From positions 558,001-622,000 of the forward strand of contig NZ_CP046530.1 of assembly GCF_030408375.1 (NCBI RefSeq): a DNA stretch of 64,000 bases, in the 5' to 3' direction. Every line of letters begins with the position of its first letter. Positions within the stretch are counted from its first letter, which is position 1. The DNA is from Corynebacterium afermentans subsp. lipophilum (lineage in GTDB: Bacteria; Actinomycetota; Actinomycetes; Mycobacteriales; Mycobacteriaceae). Below are positions 34,714 to 44,359 of this stretch, piece by piece. A model generated the notes under the pieces. It ran no database searches, was not told the DNA's origin, and saw only the letters and a list, made by a program, of their open reading frames with translations. Made by a program: the position numbers and the translations under genes.

Positions 34714-35367
34714 TCAGCAGCAGGAGTCCTGCGCCGCGGGGGCCCGCGTGGCGGCCGCGGCGAGGAGGGCGGAGGCCATGGCGGCACCGGCCCGGTGTGC
34801 CGCCTCGATGTCCAGGACTTCGCCGTCGGGATGGGAATCCAACCACGGCTGGGCGTCCTCGCGGGAGGCGAAGTAGTGGACCTGGTTGCAGAACGATGAC
34901 CGCACCGGCCCCGTGCCCGGGTGGCTGATGATGGACACGACGGCGGTGGCCGGCTGCACGGAGGTCACCGTGCCGTCCGCGCCCGTCATCACCCGGATGA
35001 GGGTCCCGCTACCCGGGGAGGTCGACTCAATGGTTGCGGCCTTCCCGATCAGGGCCGGGAAGAAGAGGGTGTCCAGGGCGCACCAGGTGTAGAGCTGTTC
35101 CCCGGCCAGGGTGAAGCGATGCGGGGTGGGCCGCATCGTCAGGGCCAGGCCGATGATGCGGCCCTCGTCGTCGTACTCGGTGTCCGGGACGGCGGCCAGT
35201 CCCTGCCGGACCGTGTCTTCGCTCCGGCCACTGGCGGTGGCCAGTTCGGCGACCGTGACGGGCTCGCCCGCGGCCAGGAGCCGCAGCAGCGGCACGAACA
35301 ATTCCGGGTCTATTCCGGAGCGCGCGGGGGACAACAGATAGGTGAGGGCCTGGTCGGTGGCGGTCAT
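34714..35367 (-). CDS. merB: Organomercurial lyase MerB
   Basis: The protein has 217 residues. The catalytic triad is present: C96 and D99 in LYTWCALDTLFFP and C160 in SSFCNQVHYF. An N-terminal winged-helix-like part precedes the core, as in the family. MerB breaks C-Hg bonds and hands Hg(II) to MerA. The C-terminal CC (QDSCC) may help in the transfer. It lies 34 bases after merA. Confidence 0.93.
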   Translation of the reverse strand: MTATDQALTYLLSPARSGIDPELFVPLLRLLAAGEPVTVAELATASGRSEDTVRQGLAAVPDTEYDDEGRIIGLALTMRPTPHRFTLAGEQLYTWCALDTLFFPALIGKAATIESTSPGSGTLIRVMTGADGTVTSVQPATAVVSIISHPGTGPVRSSFCNQVHYFASREDAQPWLDSHPDGEVLDIEAAHRAGAAMASALLAAAATRAPAAQDSCC

Positions 35368-35401
35368 GGCATTCCTTTGCTTCGGTAGTGGGGGCTGCAG
35401 C

Positions 35402-36826
35402 TCAGGCGCAGCAGGAGAGCTTGGAGACGTCGGTGTTGAAGGCCTTGGCGGCGATCCTGATGCCCTCGGCCATCGTCAGGTAGGGGCTCCAGGCGGCGGC
35501 GACCTGCGCGGTGGTCATGCCCGCTTCGAGGATGTAGACGCCGGCGGCGGCGATTTCCCCGGCGTCCTTGGCCACCGCGGAGAGGCCCAGGATCCGTCCG
35601 GTGTCGCGGTCCGCGACAACCTTGATGAAGCCGCGGGTGTCGCGGTTGACCACGGCTCGCGGCACGTACTCCAGGGGGAGGACCCGGCACTCGCAGCTGA
35701 TCCCGGCGGCGACAGCTTCCTTTTCCGTCATCCCGACCGCCCCGATGGCGGGACTGGTGAAGGTGACACGGGGCAGGTGCCGGTAGTCGACCTCGGCCAG
35801 GGCATCGGTGAACGCATTGTCCACGGCTAGGGCGCCGTGGGCCGCTGCGACGTAAACGAACTCCCGATGGCCGGTCGCGTCCCCGGCGGCCCAAACCCGC
35901 GGGTTGGACGTGGCCAGGCGGGAATCGACCACGATCTCGCCGGATGCGCCGGTCTTCACCCCGACGGCGTCAAGGTCCAGTCCCTCGGTCACCGGGCGGC
36001 GGCCCAGTGCCACGAGGATGTGGGAAGCGCGGAACACCTCCTCGCCCCCGGCCACGTTTGCCGTCACCGAGACCCCGTCCGGGCCGGAGGCCACGGAGTC
36101 GGCCATGGCCCGCCGGACCACCCGGATCCCCTCGTCGGCGAACACCCCCGCCAACGCCTTGGATGCCTCCGGTTCCTCCTGCGAGGCCAACCGGGAACGG
36201 ACCAGCATGGTCACCCGGGAGCCCAGCCGGGAGAAAAGCTGTGCCATCTCCAGGGCAACATAGCCTCCGCCCAGGATCAGCATTGATTCGGGCACCTCGT
36301 CCAGTTCCATCGCCGTCGTCGAGGTCAGGTACCCGGCCTCGGCCAGTCCGGGAACGGGGGGCACGTAGGGTGCGGAGCCAGTGGCCACGAGGTAGTGCCC
36401 GGCCTCGATCGTTCTCACTGCACCATCCGGGGAGATCACCCGGAGCAGCGGTGCGTCCTGGGTTCCGGTGAACGACGCGTCCCCCGAGATCATCGTCCAC
36501 CCGTAGTCCGCGGCCAGATCGACGTACTTCTCCGTGCGCATGCTTTCAACCAGCGCGGCCTTGCCCTGAATCAGGGCCGGCATGTCCACCGGGCCCGCCG
36601 AGGCCGCCACCCCAGGGAAGCGGGCCGAATCCAACGCCACGTGGCGGGCCTCCGCGGCAGCCAGGAGCGCCTTCGACGGGACGCAGCCCGTGTTCACGCA
36701 TGTCCCGCCCACGGTGCCGCGCTCCACCATCACGACGCGCTTGCCCAGCCCGGTGGCCCGGATCGCGGCCGCAAACGCTCCGCCGCCGGAACCAATAATC
36801 GCCAGATCGAACTTTTCGTTTGTCAT
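35402..36826 (-). CDS. merA: Mercuric reductase MerA
   Basis: The protein has 474 residues from ATG 36826. It is a FAD-dependent pyridine nucleotide-disulfide oxidoreductase with FAD motif IIGSGGGAFAAAIRA, redox pair C43/C48 in GGTCVNTGCVPSK, an NAD(P)H-binding domain and the C-terminal CC (C472, C473) that binds Hg(II). The N-terminal HMA (NmerA) domain is absent. It reduces Hg(II) to volatile Hg(0) in the cytoplasm. First gene of the mer operon, under a MerR-type promoter. Confidence 0.95.
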   Translation of the reverse strand: MTNEKFDLAIIGSGGGAFAAAIRATGLGKRVVMVERGTVGGTCVNTGCVPSKALLAAAEARHVALDSARFPGVAASAGPVDMPALIQGKAALVESMRTEKYVDLAADYGWTMISGDASFTGTQDAPLLRVISPDGAVRTIEAGHYLVATGSAPYVPPVPGLAEAGYLTSTTAMELDEVPESMLILGGGYVALEMAQLFSRLGSRVTMLVRSRLASQEEPEASKALAGVFADEGIRVVRRAMADSVASGPDGVSVTANVAGGEEVFRASHILVALGRRPVTEGLDLDAVGVKTGASGEIVVDSRLATSNPRVWAAGDATGHREFVYVAAAHGALAVDNAFTDALAEVDYRHLPRVTFTSPAIGAVGMTEKEAVAAGISCECRVLPLEYVPRAVVNRDTRGFIKVVADRDTGRILGLSAVAKDAGEIAAAGVYILEAGMTTAQVAAAWSPYLTMAEGIRIAAKAFNTDVSKLSCCA

Positions 36827-36870
36827 TCCAGATGTCTCTTCCCTGTGGTTCAAAAGTTCCTATGGAACCA

Positions 36871-36901
36871 TTGTGAACCTTCCAGTACAATGGAAGGTCA
36901 A
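36871..36901 (-). promoter_or_regulatory. MerR-type promoter/operator of the mer operon
   Basis: On the minus strand TTGACC (36896-36901) and TCACAA (36871-36876) are separated by 19 bases, the overlong spacer typical of MerR-controlled promoters. The spacer overlaps a dyad ACCTTCCA/TGGAAGGT (36877-36884 with 36891-36898). The merA start is 45 bases downstream. Confidence 0.8.
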
Positions 36902-36934
36902 GTGTGGTGGCCATTGGAAGGGGAATCGGCGAAC

Positions 36935-37121
36935 ATGAGGATCGGACAGCTTGCGGAAGCAACCGGAACCACGACCAAGACCCTGCGGTTCTACGAGGAG
37001 TCGGGGCTGCTCCCTCCGGCCGAGCGATTGGCCTCCGGCTATCGGGACTACGCCGAGGATGCCGTGGGTCGGGTCGGGTTCATCCACCGGGGCCAGGCCG
37101 CCGGGCTGACCCTCGCCCAGA
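36935..37121 (+). pseudogene. merR: merR regulator truncated by IS6-family insertion
   Basis: About 62 codons remain: the winged-helix DNA-binding part (MRIGQLAEATGTTTKTLRFYEESGLLPPAERLASGYRDY...) up to GLTLAQ, then the IS begins. The dimerisation helix and all Hg-binding cysteines are missing, so it cannot sense mercury. The frame continues a few codons into the IS. Confidence 0.9.
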
Positions 37122-37964
37122 GGTGCTGTTGCAAAGTTCGGGCGACAGGAAGACCTGCGTGAAATAATCACAGCCATGGGCATCTTCTCCGGTCGTCATT
37201 TCCCCCGTGAAATCATCCTGTGGGCGGTCCGGTGGTACTGCCGCTACGGGCTCAGCTACCGCGATCTGGAAGAAATGATGACCGAACGCGGCGTACCGGT
37301 CGATCACAGCACCATCTACCGCTGGGTCCAGAAATATGCTCCTGAGCTGGACAAGCAGACCCGGTGGTACCGACAAGTCCCGGATTGGCAGGCCCGGTCC
37401 TGGCGGGTGGACGAGACCTATATCCGGGTCGGGGGAAAGTGGTGCTACCTCTATCGGGCCATCACCGCGGGTGGGCATACCCTGGATTTTTACCTGTCCC
37501 CAAAGCGTAATGTCGCCGCAGCGAAGCGTTTCCTGGCCAAGACCCTGAGGTCGAACACGATAACCGGGTTCCCGCGGGTGATCAACACCGATAAAGCACC
37601 CTCCCTGGCCAGGGCAATCGCCGAGTTGAAGTCAGAGGGAATCTGCCCGCAGACCGTGGAACACCGGCAGGTGAAATACCTCAATAACGTCATTGAAGGA
37701 GATCATGGGCGGCTGAAACGGATCCTCGGACCGAAGGGGGCGTTCAAAAACCGGACCTCGGCGTACCGGACGTTGAAAGGGATGGAAGCGATGCACTCAT
37801 TACGGAAAGGCCAGGGCGCGATGTTTGCCTACGAGCAACCGAACCCGGATGCGGTGATCGTCAGCCGGGTGTTCGAGGCTGCCTGAGAACGCCGACCCGC
37901 AGCGAGCATCAGAGGATGAAGACTGGGTCGTCACGGCTCTCCGCCTGAAGTTTGCAACAGCACC
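37122..37964 (+). mobile_element. IS6-family insertion sequence (IS1628-like), 843 bp
   Basis: Imperfect 18-bp terminal inverted repeats GGTGCTGTTGCAAAGTTC (37122-37139) and its near-complement (37947-37964, one mismatch) enclose a complete transposase gene. The 8 bases on the two sides differ (CGCCCAGA and ACTGGATC), so there is no target duplication; this suggests an adjacent deletion or recombination between two copies. The IS1628 label is from memory of the corynebacterial transposase. Confidence 0.88.
37176..37886 (+). CDS. IS6-family transposase
   Basis: The protein has 236 residues, full length for IS6/IS26-type. It has an N-terminal HTH (YRDLEEMMTERGVPVDHSTIYRW) and then the DDE catalytic triad in WRVDETYIRV, INTDKAP and IEGDHGRLKRI. 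It looks intact and therefore potentially active. Confidence 0.93.
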   Translation: MGIFSGRHFPREIILWAVRWYCRYGLSYRDLEEMMTERGVPVDHSTIYRWVQKYAPELDKQTRWYRQVPDWQARSWRVDETYIRVGGKWCYLYRAITAGGHTLDFYLSPKRNVAAAKRFLAKTLRSNTITGFPRVINTDKAPSLARAIAELKSEGICPQTVEHRQVKYLNNVIEGDHGRLKRILGPKGAFKNRTSAYRTLKGMEAMHSLRKGQGAMFAYEQPNPDAVIVSRVFEAA

Positions 37965-38200
37965 ACTGGATCTCTATCGGCATCCTGGTCGTCGCCTCAA
38001 TAATCGGGTGGGGCCTGGTGGCCAACCTGTTCGCCGAGGAAGCGGCCTGGAACAACTGGCAGGGCTACCTCCTGCCGCTGGTCGGCGAGCACTGGGCGGA
38101 CGCGAACCTGGGCGTCCTTGTCGCGCTCGTGCTCTCGTTTGTGGCGGCGTGGTTTGCGCGCCGGGGCCGAATCCGCCGGCAGGAGGGGAGCGCGGCCTAG
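37965..38200 (+). pseudogene. C-terminal remnant of a membrane permease, probably CytX/CodB-like
   Basis: About 78 codons follow the IS end in frame, with two membrane segments, the block NNWQGYLLPLVGEHWADANLGVLVALVL and a basic tail RRGRIRRQEG. This looks like the end of a purine-cytosine permease family protein. CytX members import the thiamine precursor hydroxymethylpyrimidine, which would suit the thi genes just downstream. The 5' part is gone, apparently removed with the IS-linked rearrangement. Family call tentative. Confidence 0.5.
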
Positions 38201-38328
38201 CGCGCTGTCCCGCGCCGCCGGTGCAGCCGCCGCAGCCTACGCACGTTGAGCTGGTACGCGCCGTCGTGCTCCGGGCCTTCCACCGGGGCGAGCCAGCCGG
38301 TGGCGGTGAAGACGAACAGGCGGGACAT
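38197..38328 (-). CDS. Possible 43-codon ORF
   Basis: An ATG-initiated frame (MSRLFVFTATGWLAPVEGPEHD..., Arg-rich end) overlaps the remnant permease stop. There is no clear ribosome-binding site, and it lies downstream of a strong minus-strand terminator, so it may not be expressed. Confidence 0.2.
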   Translation of the reverse strand: MSRLFVFTATGWLAPVEGPEHDGAYQLNVRRLRRLHRRRGTAR

Positions 38329-38370
38329 TAAAAAACCCGTTCGACGCGCAAGGCTTCCGCGTCGAACGGG
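38329..38370 (-). terminator. Terminator of the secreted-protein gene
   Basis: A 13-bp stem CCCGTTCGACGCG (38336-38348 with 38358-38370), 9-base loop, then a T run on the minus strand (plus-strand A's at 38330-38335). Confidence 0.88.
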
Positions 38371-38386
38371 CGTTCGGCGTTATGAC

Positions 38387-38821
38387 TTAGAGCTTGAACA
38401 GCACCTGGTTGGTGGCGCCGGCGCGGATGACCGCGCGGGTGGCGATGTCCGCCACGTACAGGTTGCCGGAGAAATCCGGGGCGATGTAGGCGGAGCCGAG
38501 CTGCTTGACCTGCAGCGGGTTCAACTTCTGGGGCGGGTTGGTAAAGCCCTGGTTCCAGCAGTGGACAGCGGCGGATCCGTCACCGACGCTTACGGCTGGG
38601 GCGAGCTGCTCCGGCGGGTTGCACTCCGGCTGTGCCTTGCGTGCGGGGTCGGAAACACAGATTGTCTTCGTGGTGCCCTGGAGCTGATAGATCTCACAGC
38701 GGACGTCGCCTGCGGTGTTGGAGTAGGCGGCGCTGTTGGCGGATGCGGCCGGTGCGAGCGCGGCAGCGGCGGCGATGAGGGTGGCGACGGTAACAATGGA
38801 GGCGGTCTTTGTGATCTGCAT
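38387..38821 (-). CDS. Small secreted protein of unknown function
   Basis: The protein has 144 residues from ATG 38821. A clean Sec signal peptide (MQITKTASIVTVATLIAAAAALAPAASA) is followed by a mature domain with four cysteines (RCEIYQ, TICVSD, PECNPP, HCWNQG), likely two disulfides. The C-terminal part contains LYVADIATRAVIRAG. No family recognised; it resembles small corynebacterial exported proteins of about this length. Confidence 0.72.
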   Translation of the reverse strand: MQITKTASIVTVATLIAAAAALAPAASANSAAYSNTAGDVRCEIYQLQGTTKTICVSDPARKAQPECNPPEQLAPAVSVGDGSAAVHCWNQGFTNPPQKLNPLQVKQLGSAYIAPDFSGNLYVADIATRAVIRAGATNQVLFKL

Positions 38822-38838
38822 GACACGAGTATTGCAGT

Positions 38839-39939
38839 TTATGCCCAGCGTTGCACGCCTCCGGGCAAAGATTTCAAAGAAATCCCCAATGTTTCGGCAA
38901 ACGCCCGATGCTTCTCGACGAACCCTTCGGAGCGCACACCACCAGCGCAATACACGACAACCTCGTCGCCGGGCGAGAACTGCTTAAACGTCCTCGATAC
39001 AGCATCCGGGTCCCGCTCCACCTCGCTGAGCGGGAGGTTTGCCCCCGGCACGGGCAGATCCGCGATCGCTTTCTCGTGCGGTTCGCGGACGTCGATAGAG
39101 GGCAGTTGGTGGGACGTGAGGGCGTCGAAAAGCTCTTGCCCTTCGGTGTTCACGGTGCACGCCTCGGTGTAGGTGCTCAGAGTGGTGGCGAGCTCGCGTG
39201 CCGGGTCGCGGGTGACGGTGAAGCGGCGCATCGTGGCGGACAGTGCGTCGTACATGTGCAGCCGGCCGATGCGCACCTCGCCGATGCCGGCGAGGAACTT
39301 CACCGCTTCAGTGGACATGAGTGAGCCGACCACCGAGGTGGTCACGCCGAGCACGCCGGCGGTGGCGCAGTCCGGCACGGAATCCGCGTCCGGCTGGGTG
39401 GGGTAGAGGTCGCGAAGACCGACCCCGTCCGCGGGCGCGCCGGGGCCGGAGTGCCACAGGGCAATGTCGCCGCGGTAGCGCAGCACTGAACCCCACAACA
39501 GCGGCGTGCCGGTGATTTCGGCGGCGTCGGCGGCCATGAACTTGGTGGCAAACGTGTCGGAGCCGTCGATGAGCAGGTCGATGCCGTCGAGCGCCTCGAT
39601 GAAGTTGTCGGGCGTGAGACGGTCGTTCACCGCCGTGACCTGGATGTCCGGCTGTAGCGCGCGCAACCTTTCGGCGGTCACGTCGACCTTGCTACGGCCC
39701 ACGTCGGAAGCGCCGAAGAGGATCTGGCGGTGGATGTTGGTCAGATCCACCGTGTCGTCGTCCCACACGGTGATGCGGCCGACGCCGGTTGCGGCCAGCG
39801 TCTGCATGATCGGGCAGCCCAGCCCGCCCGCGCCGATGACCAGCACGTGGGCGTCGTAAAGGCGCTGTTGTTGCTCCGGGCCGAAGCCGGGCAGGTTCAT
39901 CTGGCGCGCGGTGCGCTTGAGTTCTCGCTCGGGCAGCAC
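38839..39939 (-). CDS. thiF: ThiF/MoeB-type adenylyltransferase with rhodanese domain
   Basis: The protein has 366 residues from GTG 39939, directly after the thiG stop (TAAGTG). The N-terminal E1-like domain has the nucleotide loop VIGAGGLGCPIMQTL and the arginine in NIHRQILF. The C-terminal rhodanese domain has a catalytic cysteine in VVYCAGGVRS. The zinc CxxC pairs of many ThiF/MoeB proteins are absent. It adenylates the ThiS C-terminus and may also transfer sulfur. Last gene of the thiO-thiS-thiG-thiF run. A role in molybdopterin synthesis is an alternative. Confidence 0.88.
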   Translation of the reverse strand: MLPERELKRTARQMNLPGFGPEQQQRLYDAHVLVIGAGGLGCPIMQTLAATGVGRITVWDDDTVDLTNIHRQILFGASDVGRSKVDVTAERLRALQPDIQVTAVNDRLTPDNFIEALDGIDLLIDGSDTFATKFMAADAAEITGTPLLWGSVLRYRGDIALWHSGPGAPADGVGLRDLYPTQPDADSVPDCATAGVLGVTTSVVGSLMSTEAVKFLAGIGEVRIGRLHMYDALSATMRRFTVTRDPARELATTLSTYTEACTVNTEGQELFDALTSHQLPSIDVREPHEKAIADLPVPGANLPLSEVERDPDAVSRTFKQFSPGDEVVVYCAGGVRSEGFVEKHRAFAETLGISLKSLPGGVQRWA

Positions 39940-41974
<2,035 letters not shown>

Positions 41975-42135
41975 GCTTGACAGGGTAGCGCGTTCGTGGC
42001 GGTGTGGAAGCGAGTTTCGTGTGGTTCAGCTAGACCTCAGCGACGCCCGTGCACACAGACCCTGAGGAACAAAGCACGAGTTTGCCCAAAATTCGGCCCT
42101 GCTCAGGGGTGCTTCCTCTGGGTTTGTGTGTAGGA

Positions 42136-42801
42136 CTAGCCGGTGGCTGCGTGGTCCTGCGCACCTCGCTCGAACTCGGCGATCACACGCTCGCAGTACG
42201 CCTTCGCGTCGCCGGCGTGCATGATGCCGCGCACGATAGCGAGCCCGTCTACGCCTGCCCGCGCTAGGTCGTAGGCGTCGTCCGCGGTGACGTCGCCGAT
42301 GGCCACCAGCGGCAGCTCGGAGGCGGCCACCAGCTCCGGGTAGCCGTCCAGCCCGATCGGGGCCCGGCCGGAATCCTTCGTGGGCGTGGCGCGAAACGGC
42401 CCGCAACCGATGTAATCGATGACGTCTTTGTGCTCGTTGGCGGCCTGAACCAGCTCTAAGGTGCCGGTGGTCAGGCCGATGATCGCGTCCGGGCCAAGCA
42501 GCTCGCGCACCACGCGCACGTCCAGGTCGTCCTGCCCGACGTGGACGCCGGAGATGCCCTGATTGCGGAGGGCGGCGGCGACGTCGGCGCGGTCGTCGAT
42601 AAGCACATGCGTCTGCGGGTTGACGGAGCGGACCGCTTCGGCCACGGCGCGGGAGAGCGCGTAGAGCTCGCGGGCGGTGATCGGCTTCGAGCGGACCTGG
42701 ATCACGCCCGCGCCGCCGGCGGCAGCCTGGCGGGCGCGCTCCACGACGTCCGGGCCCTGGCCAGTGACGAAGTAACAGCGAAGATCAAGAGGCTTAGTCA
42801 C
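42136..42801 (-). CDS. thiE: Thiamine-phosphate synthase ThiE
   Basis: The protein has 221 residues. It is a TIM barrel with QVRSKPITARELYAL, LIDDRADVAAAL, GVHVGQDDL and a phosphate-binding IGCGPFRATPTK. It joins the pyrimidine and thiazole halves of thiamine phosphate. Its start overlaps the stop of the small Rho-N-like gene by 8 bases; 161 non-coding bases separate it from thiO, with no recognisable TPP riboswitch. Confidence 0.93.
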   Translation of the reverse strand: MTKPLDLRCYFVTGQGPDVVERARQAAAGGAGVIQVRSKPITARELYALSRAVAEAVRSVNPQTHVLIDDRADVAAALRNQGISGVHVGQDDLDVRVVRELLGPDAIIGLTTGTLELVQAANEHKDVIDYIGCGPFRATPTKDSGRAPIGLDGYPELVAASELPLVAIGDVTADDAYDLARAGVDGLAIVRGIMHAGDAKAYCERVIAEFERGAQDHAATG

Positions 42802-43045
42802 GCAGCGCCTCGATCAACTCGTCTTTGGTCATTTCGGAGCGGCCCTCGATGTCGAGCTCCTGGGCGCGGGCGTACAGCTCGTCTTTGGTCCAATCCTCGT
42901 AGGAGCCGGACTCGCCGCCGCGCTCGCCGACTGCGGAGCGGCCGTCGCGGGCGGCCGCATTCGCAATGGCGGCGGCCTTGGACTTGGAGTTGCCCTCGCG
43001 CAGCAGGGCCTCGTAGAGCTCGGGATCCTTAATCGAATCAGCCAT
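42794..43045 (-). CDS. Small Rho-N-domain-like protein
   Basis: The protein has 83 residues. The N-terminal part (KDPELYEALLREGNSKSKAAAIANAAA) is typical of small actinobacterial proteins of this type, and the C-terminal half (YEDWTKDELYARAQELDIEGRSEMTKDELIEALR) is a SAP/Rho-N-like helix-extended-loop-helix that may bind nucleic acid. Overlaps the thiE start. Confidence 0.75.
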   Translation of the reverse strand: MADSIKDPELYEALLREGNSKSKAAAIANAAARDGRSAVGERGGESGSYEDWTKDELYARAQELDIEGRSEMTKDELIEALRD

Positions 43046-43123
43046 GGCTGCCAGCCTATGCGTTTTCGAGGTCCCTGTGGGGCGGGCTGCGGGGGCTGGA
43101 GGGGCACCCGGCAGAAGGGATCC

Positions 43124-44041
43124 CTAGACTGTCAGCGGGCCTGTGCGGGTGGGGTGCCCCAGCGGCTCCACGTGGACGATTGTCTCCGCGCCGCCGAGGG
43201 CTTCGGCCACGCCGACCTCCACCTCATCGGCGCGGTCGTGGGCGCGGGCGACCGTCCAGTCGCCGGGGACCTGCATGACCAGGTTGACCATGCGCTCGCG
43301 GCCGGCGGCGGTGGTGCGCACCGAGGTGAACTTCACGCCGTTGGCGGCGGCGTACTCGTCTAGGTAGGCGTGGACGATCTGGTTTTCTTCCTTCGGCAGC
43401 GATTCCGCCAGCAGGCCCAGGATTGCGCCCTTGAGCAGCTTGTAGCCGGTGAACATGATGTTCGCGCCCACGATCAGCGCCACGATCGGGTCGAGGGGCT
43501 GCCAGCCGGTCAGCCACACCAGCGCCATGCCGACGATGACGCCGACGGTGGTCCAGACGTCGGTGAGCAAATGGTGCCCGTCGGCATCCAGGGTGGTGGA
43601 GCGGTACTTCTTGCCCGCGCGGATAAGTAGCACACCCACCGCGCCGTTGAGCACCGTCGCAGCCACAGAAAACGCAAGGCCGATGCCGAGCTGCTCTACC
43701 GGCACGGGGTTGATCAGCCTGTCTACGGCGGTGTAGATGATGGCCACCGACGCCAGCAGAATCAGTGAACCTTCCACCTGTGCCGAGAAATATTCGGCGC
43801 GGGCGTGGCCGAAGTGGTGGTTGGCGTCCGCAGGTTTGGCGGACAGCTTCAGCGCCCACAGGCCCACCGCGGCGGCGATGAGGTTAATTCCGGATTCGAT
43901 GGCGTCTGAAAGAAAGCCCACGGAGCCCGTCACAAGCGCTGCAGTCGCTTTCAGCGCGATGGTCAGTGCTGATGCGGCGATGGAAAGCCACATGAATCGC
44001 TCGAGGAGTTTTTGTTCGTTGTTTTCCACGCTGTTCGCCAC
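43124..44041 (-). CDS. Cation diffusion facilitator (CDF) metal exporter
   Basis: The protein has 305 residues: six membrane segments, then a cytoplasmic ferredoxin-like domain (about 215-295). The metal site in segment 5 is HHLLTDVWTT (HxxxD), and segment 2 has FLSDAIESGIN. The histidine HHFGHARAEYFS follows segment 2. It exports divalent metal ions (Zn, Fe or Mn) by proton antiport; specificity cannot be told. Confidence 0.9.
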   Translation of the reverse strand: MANSVENNEQKLLERFMWLSIAASALTIALKATAALVTGSVGFLSDAIESGINLIAAAVGLWALKLSAKPADANHHFGHARAEYFSAQVEGSLILLASVAIIYTAVDRLINPVPVEQLGIGLAFSVAATVLNGAVGVLLIRAGKKYRSTTLDADGHHLLTDVWTTVGVIVGMALVWLTGWQPLDPIVALIVGANIMFTGYKLLKGAILGLLAESLPKEENQIVHAYLDEYAAANGVKFTSVRTTAAGRERMVNLVMQVPGDWTVARAHDRADEVEVGVAEALGGAETIVHVEPLGHPTRTGPLTV

Positions 44042-44151
44042 GGTTTTTCATCCCTCTCACACCCGCGTTGCAGAGGCTGAGCCTAGCAAATCGGTACCGT
44101 GGTGCGGACACACCGTAGATCTCTCGATAACGCTTAAGGAAGGTTTTCACT

Positions 44152-44319
44152 ATGGGACGTTGGGTCGTCGCAATCGCCGGCGCCGTCGTTGGCGCGCTGT
44201 TTTTCGGTTGGCTGCTGCAGATGCTGGGGGTGACCGGGATCCTCTACACCATCGGAGTGCTGGTGGGATCCGCCGTCACGTCCTCTCTCGCCGGCACGCT
44301 GATCAAGCCCGGCCGTTAA
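44152..44319 (+). CDS. Small two-TM membrane protein
   Basis: The protein has 55 residues; ATG 44152 is preceded by AAGGAAGG. Almost all of it is two hydrophobic glycine-rich helices (VVAIAGAVVGALFFGWLL and ILYTIGVLVGSAVTSSLAG) with a short basic end, resembling GlsB/YeaQ-type or transglycosylase-associated small proteins. It stands just before the BCCT gene. Confidence 0.65.
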   Translation: MGRWVVAIAGAVVGALFFGWLLQMLGVTGILYTIGVLVGSAVTSSLAGTLIKPGR

Positions 44320-44359
44320 CTCGGCCAAAAATCTAGATAGGACCTAGTTAGGACCAAAC

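Noticed and set aside
41975..42135. TPP riboswitch between thiE and thiO
   Set aside because: The minus strand has a GAGGAA...TTCCTC pairing and CACCCCTGAG, but the CTGAGA and ACC...CCTGAT cores of the THI box are missing.
43046..43123. TPP riboswitch before the Rho-N-like gene and thiE
   Set aside because: GC-rich, with no THI-box core elements on the minus strand.
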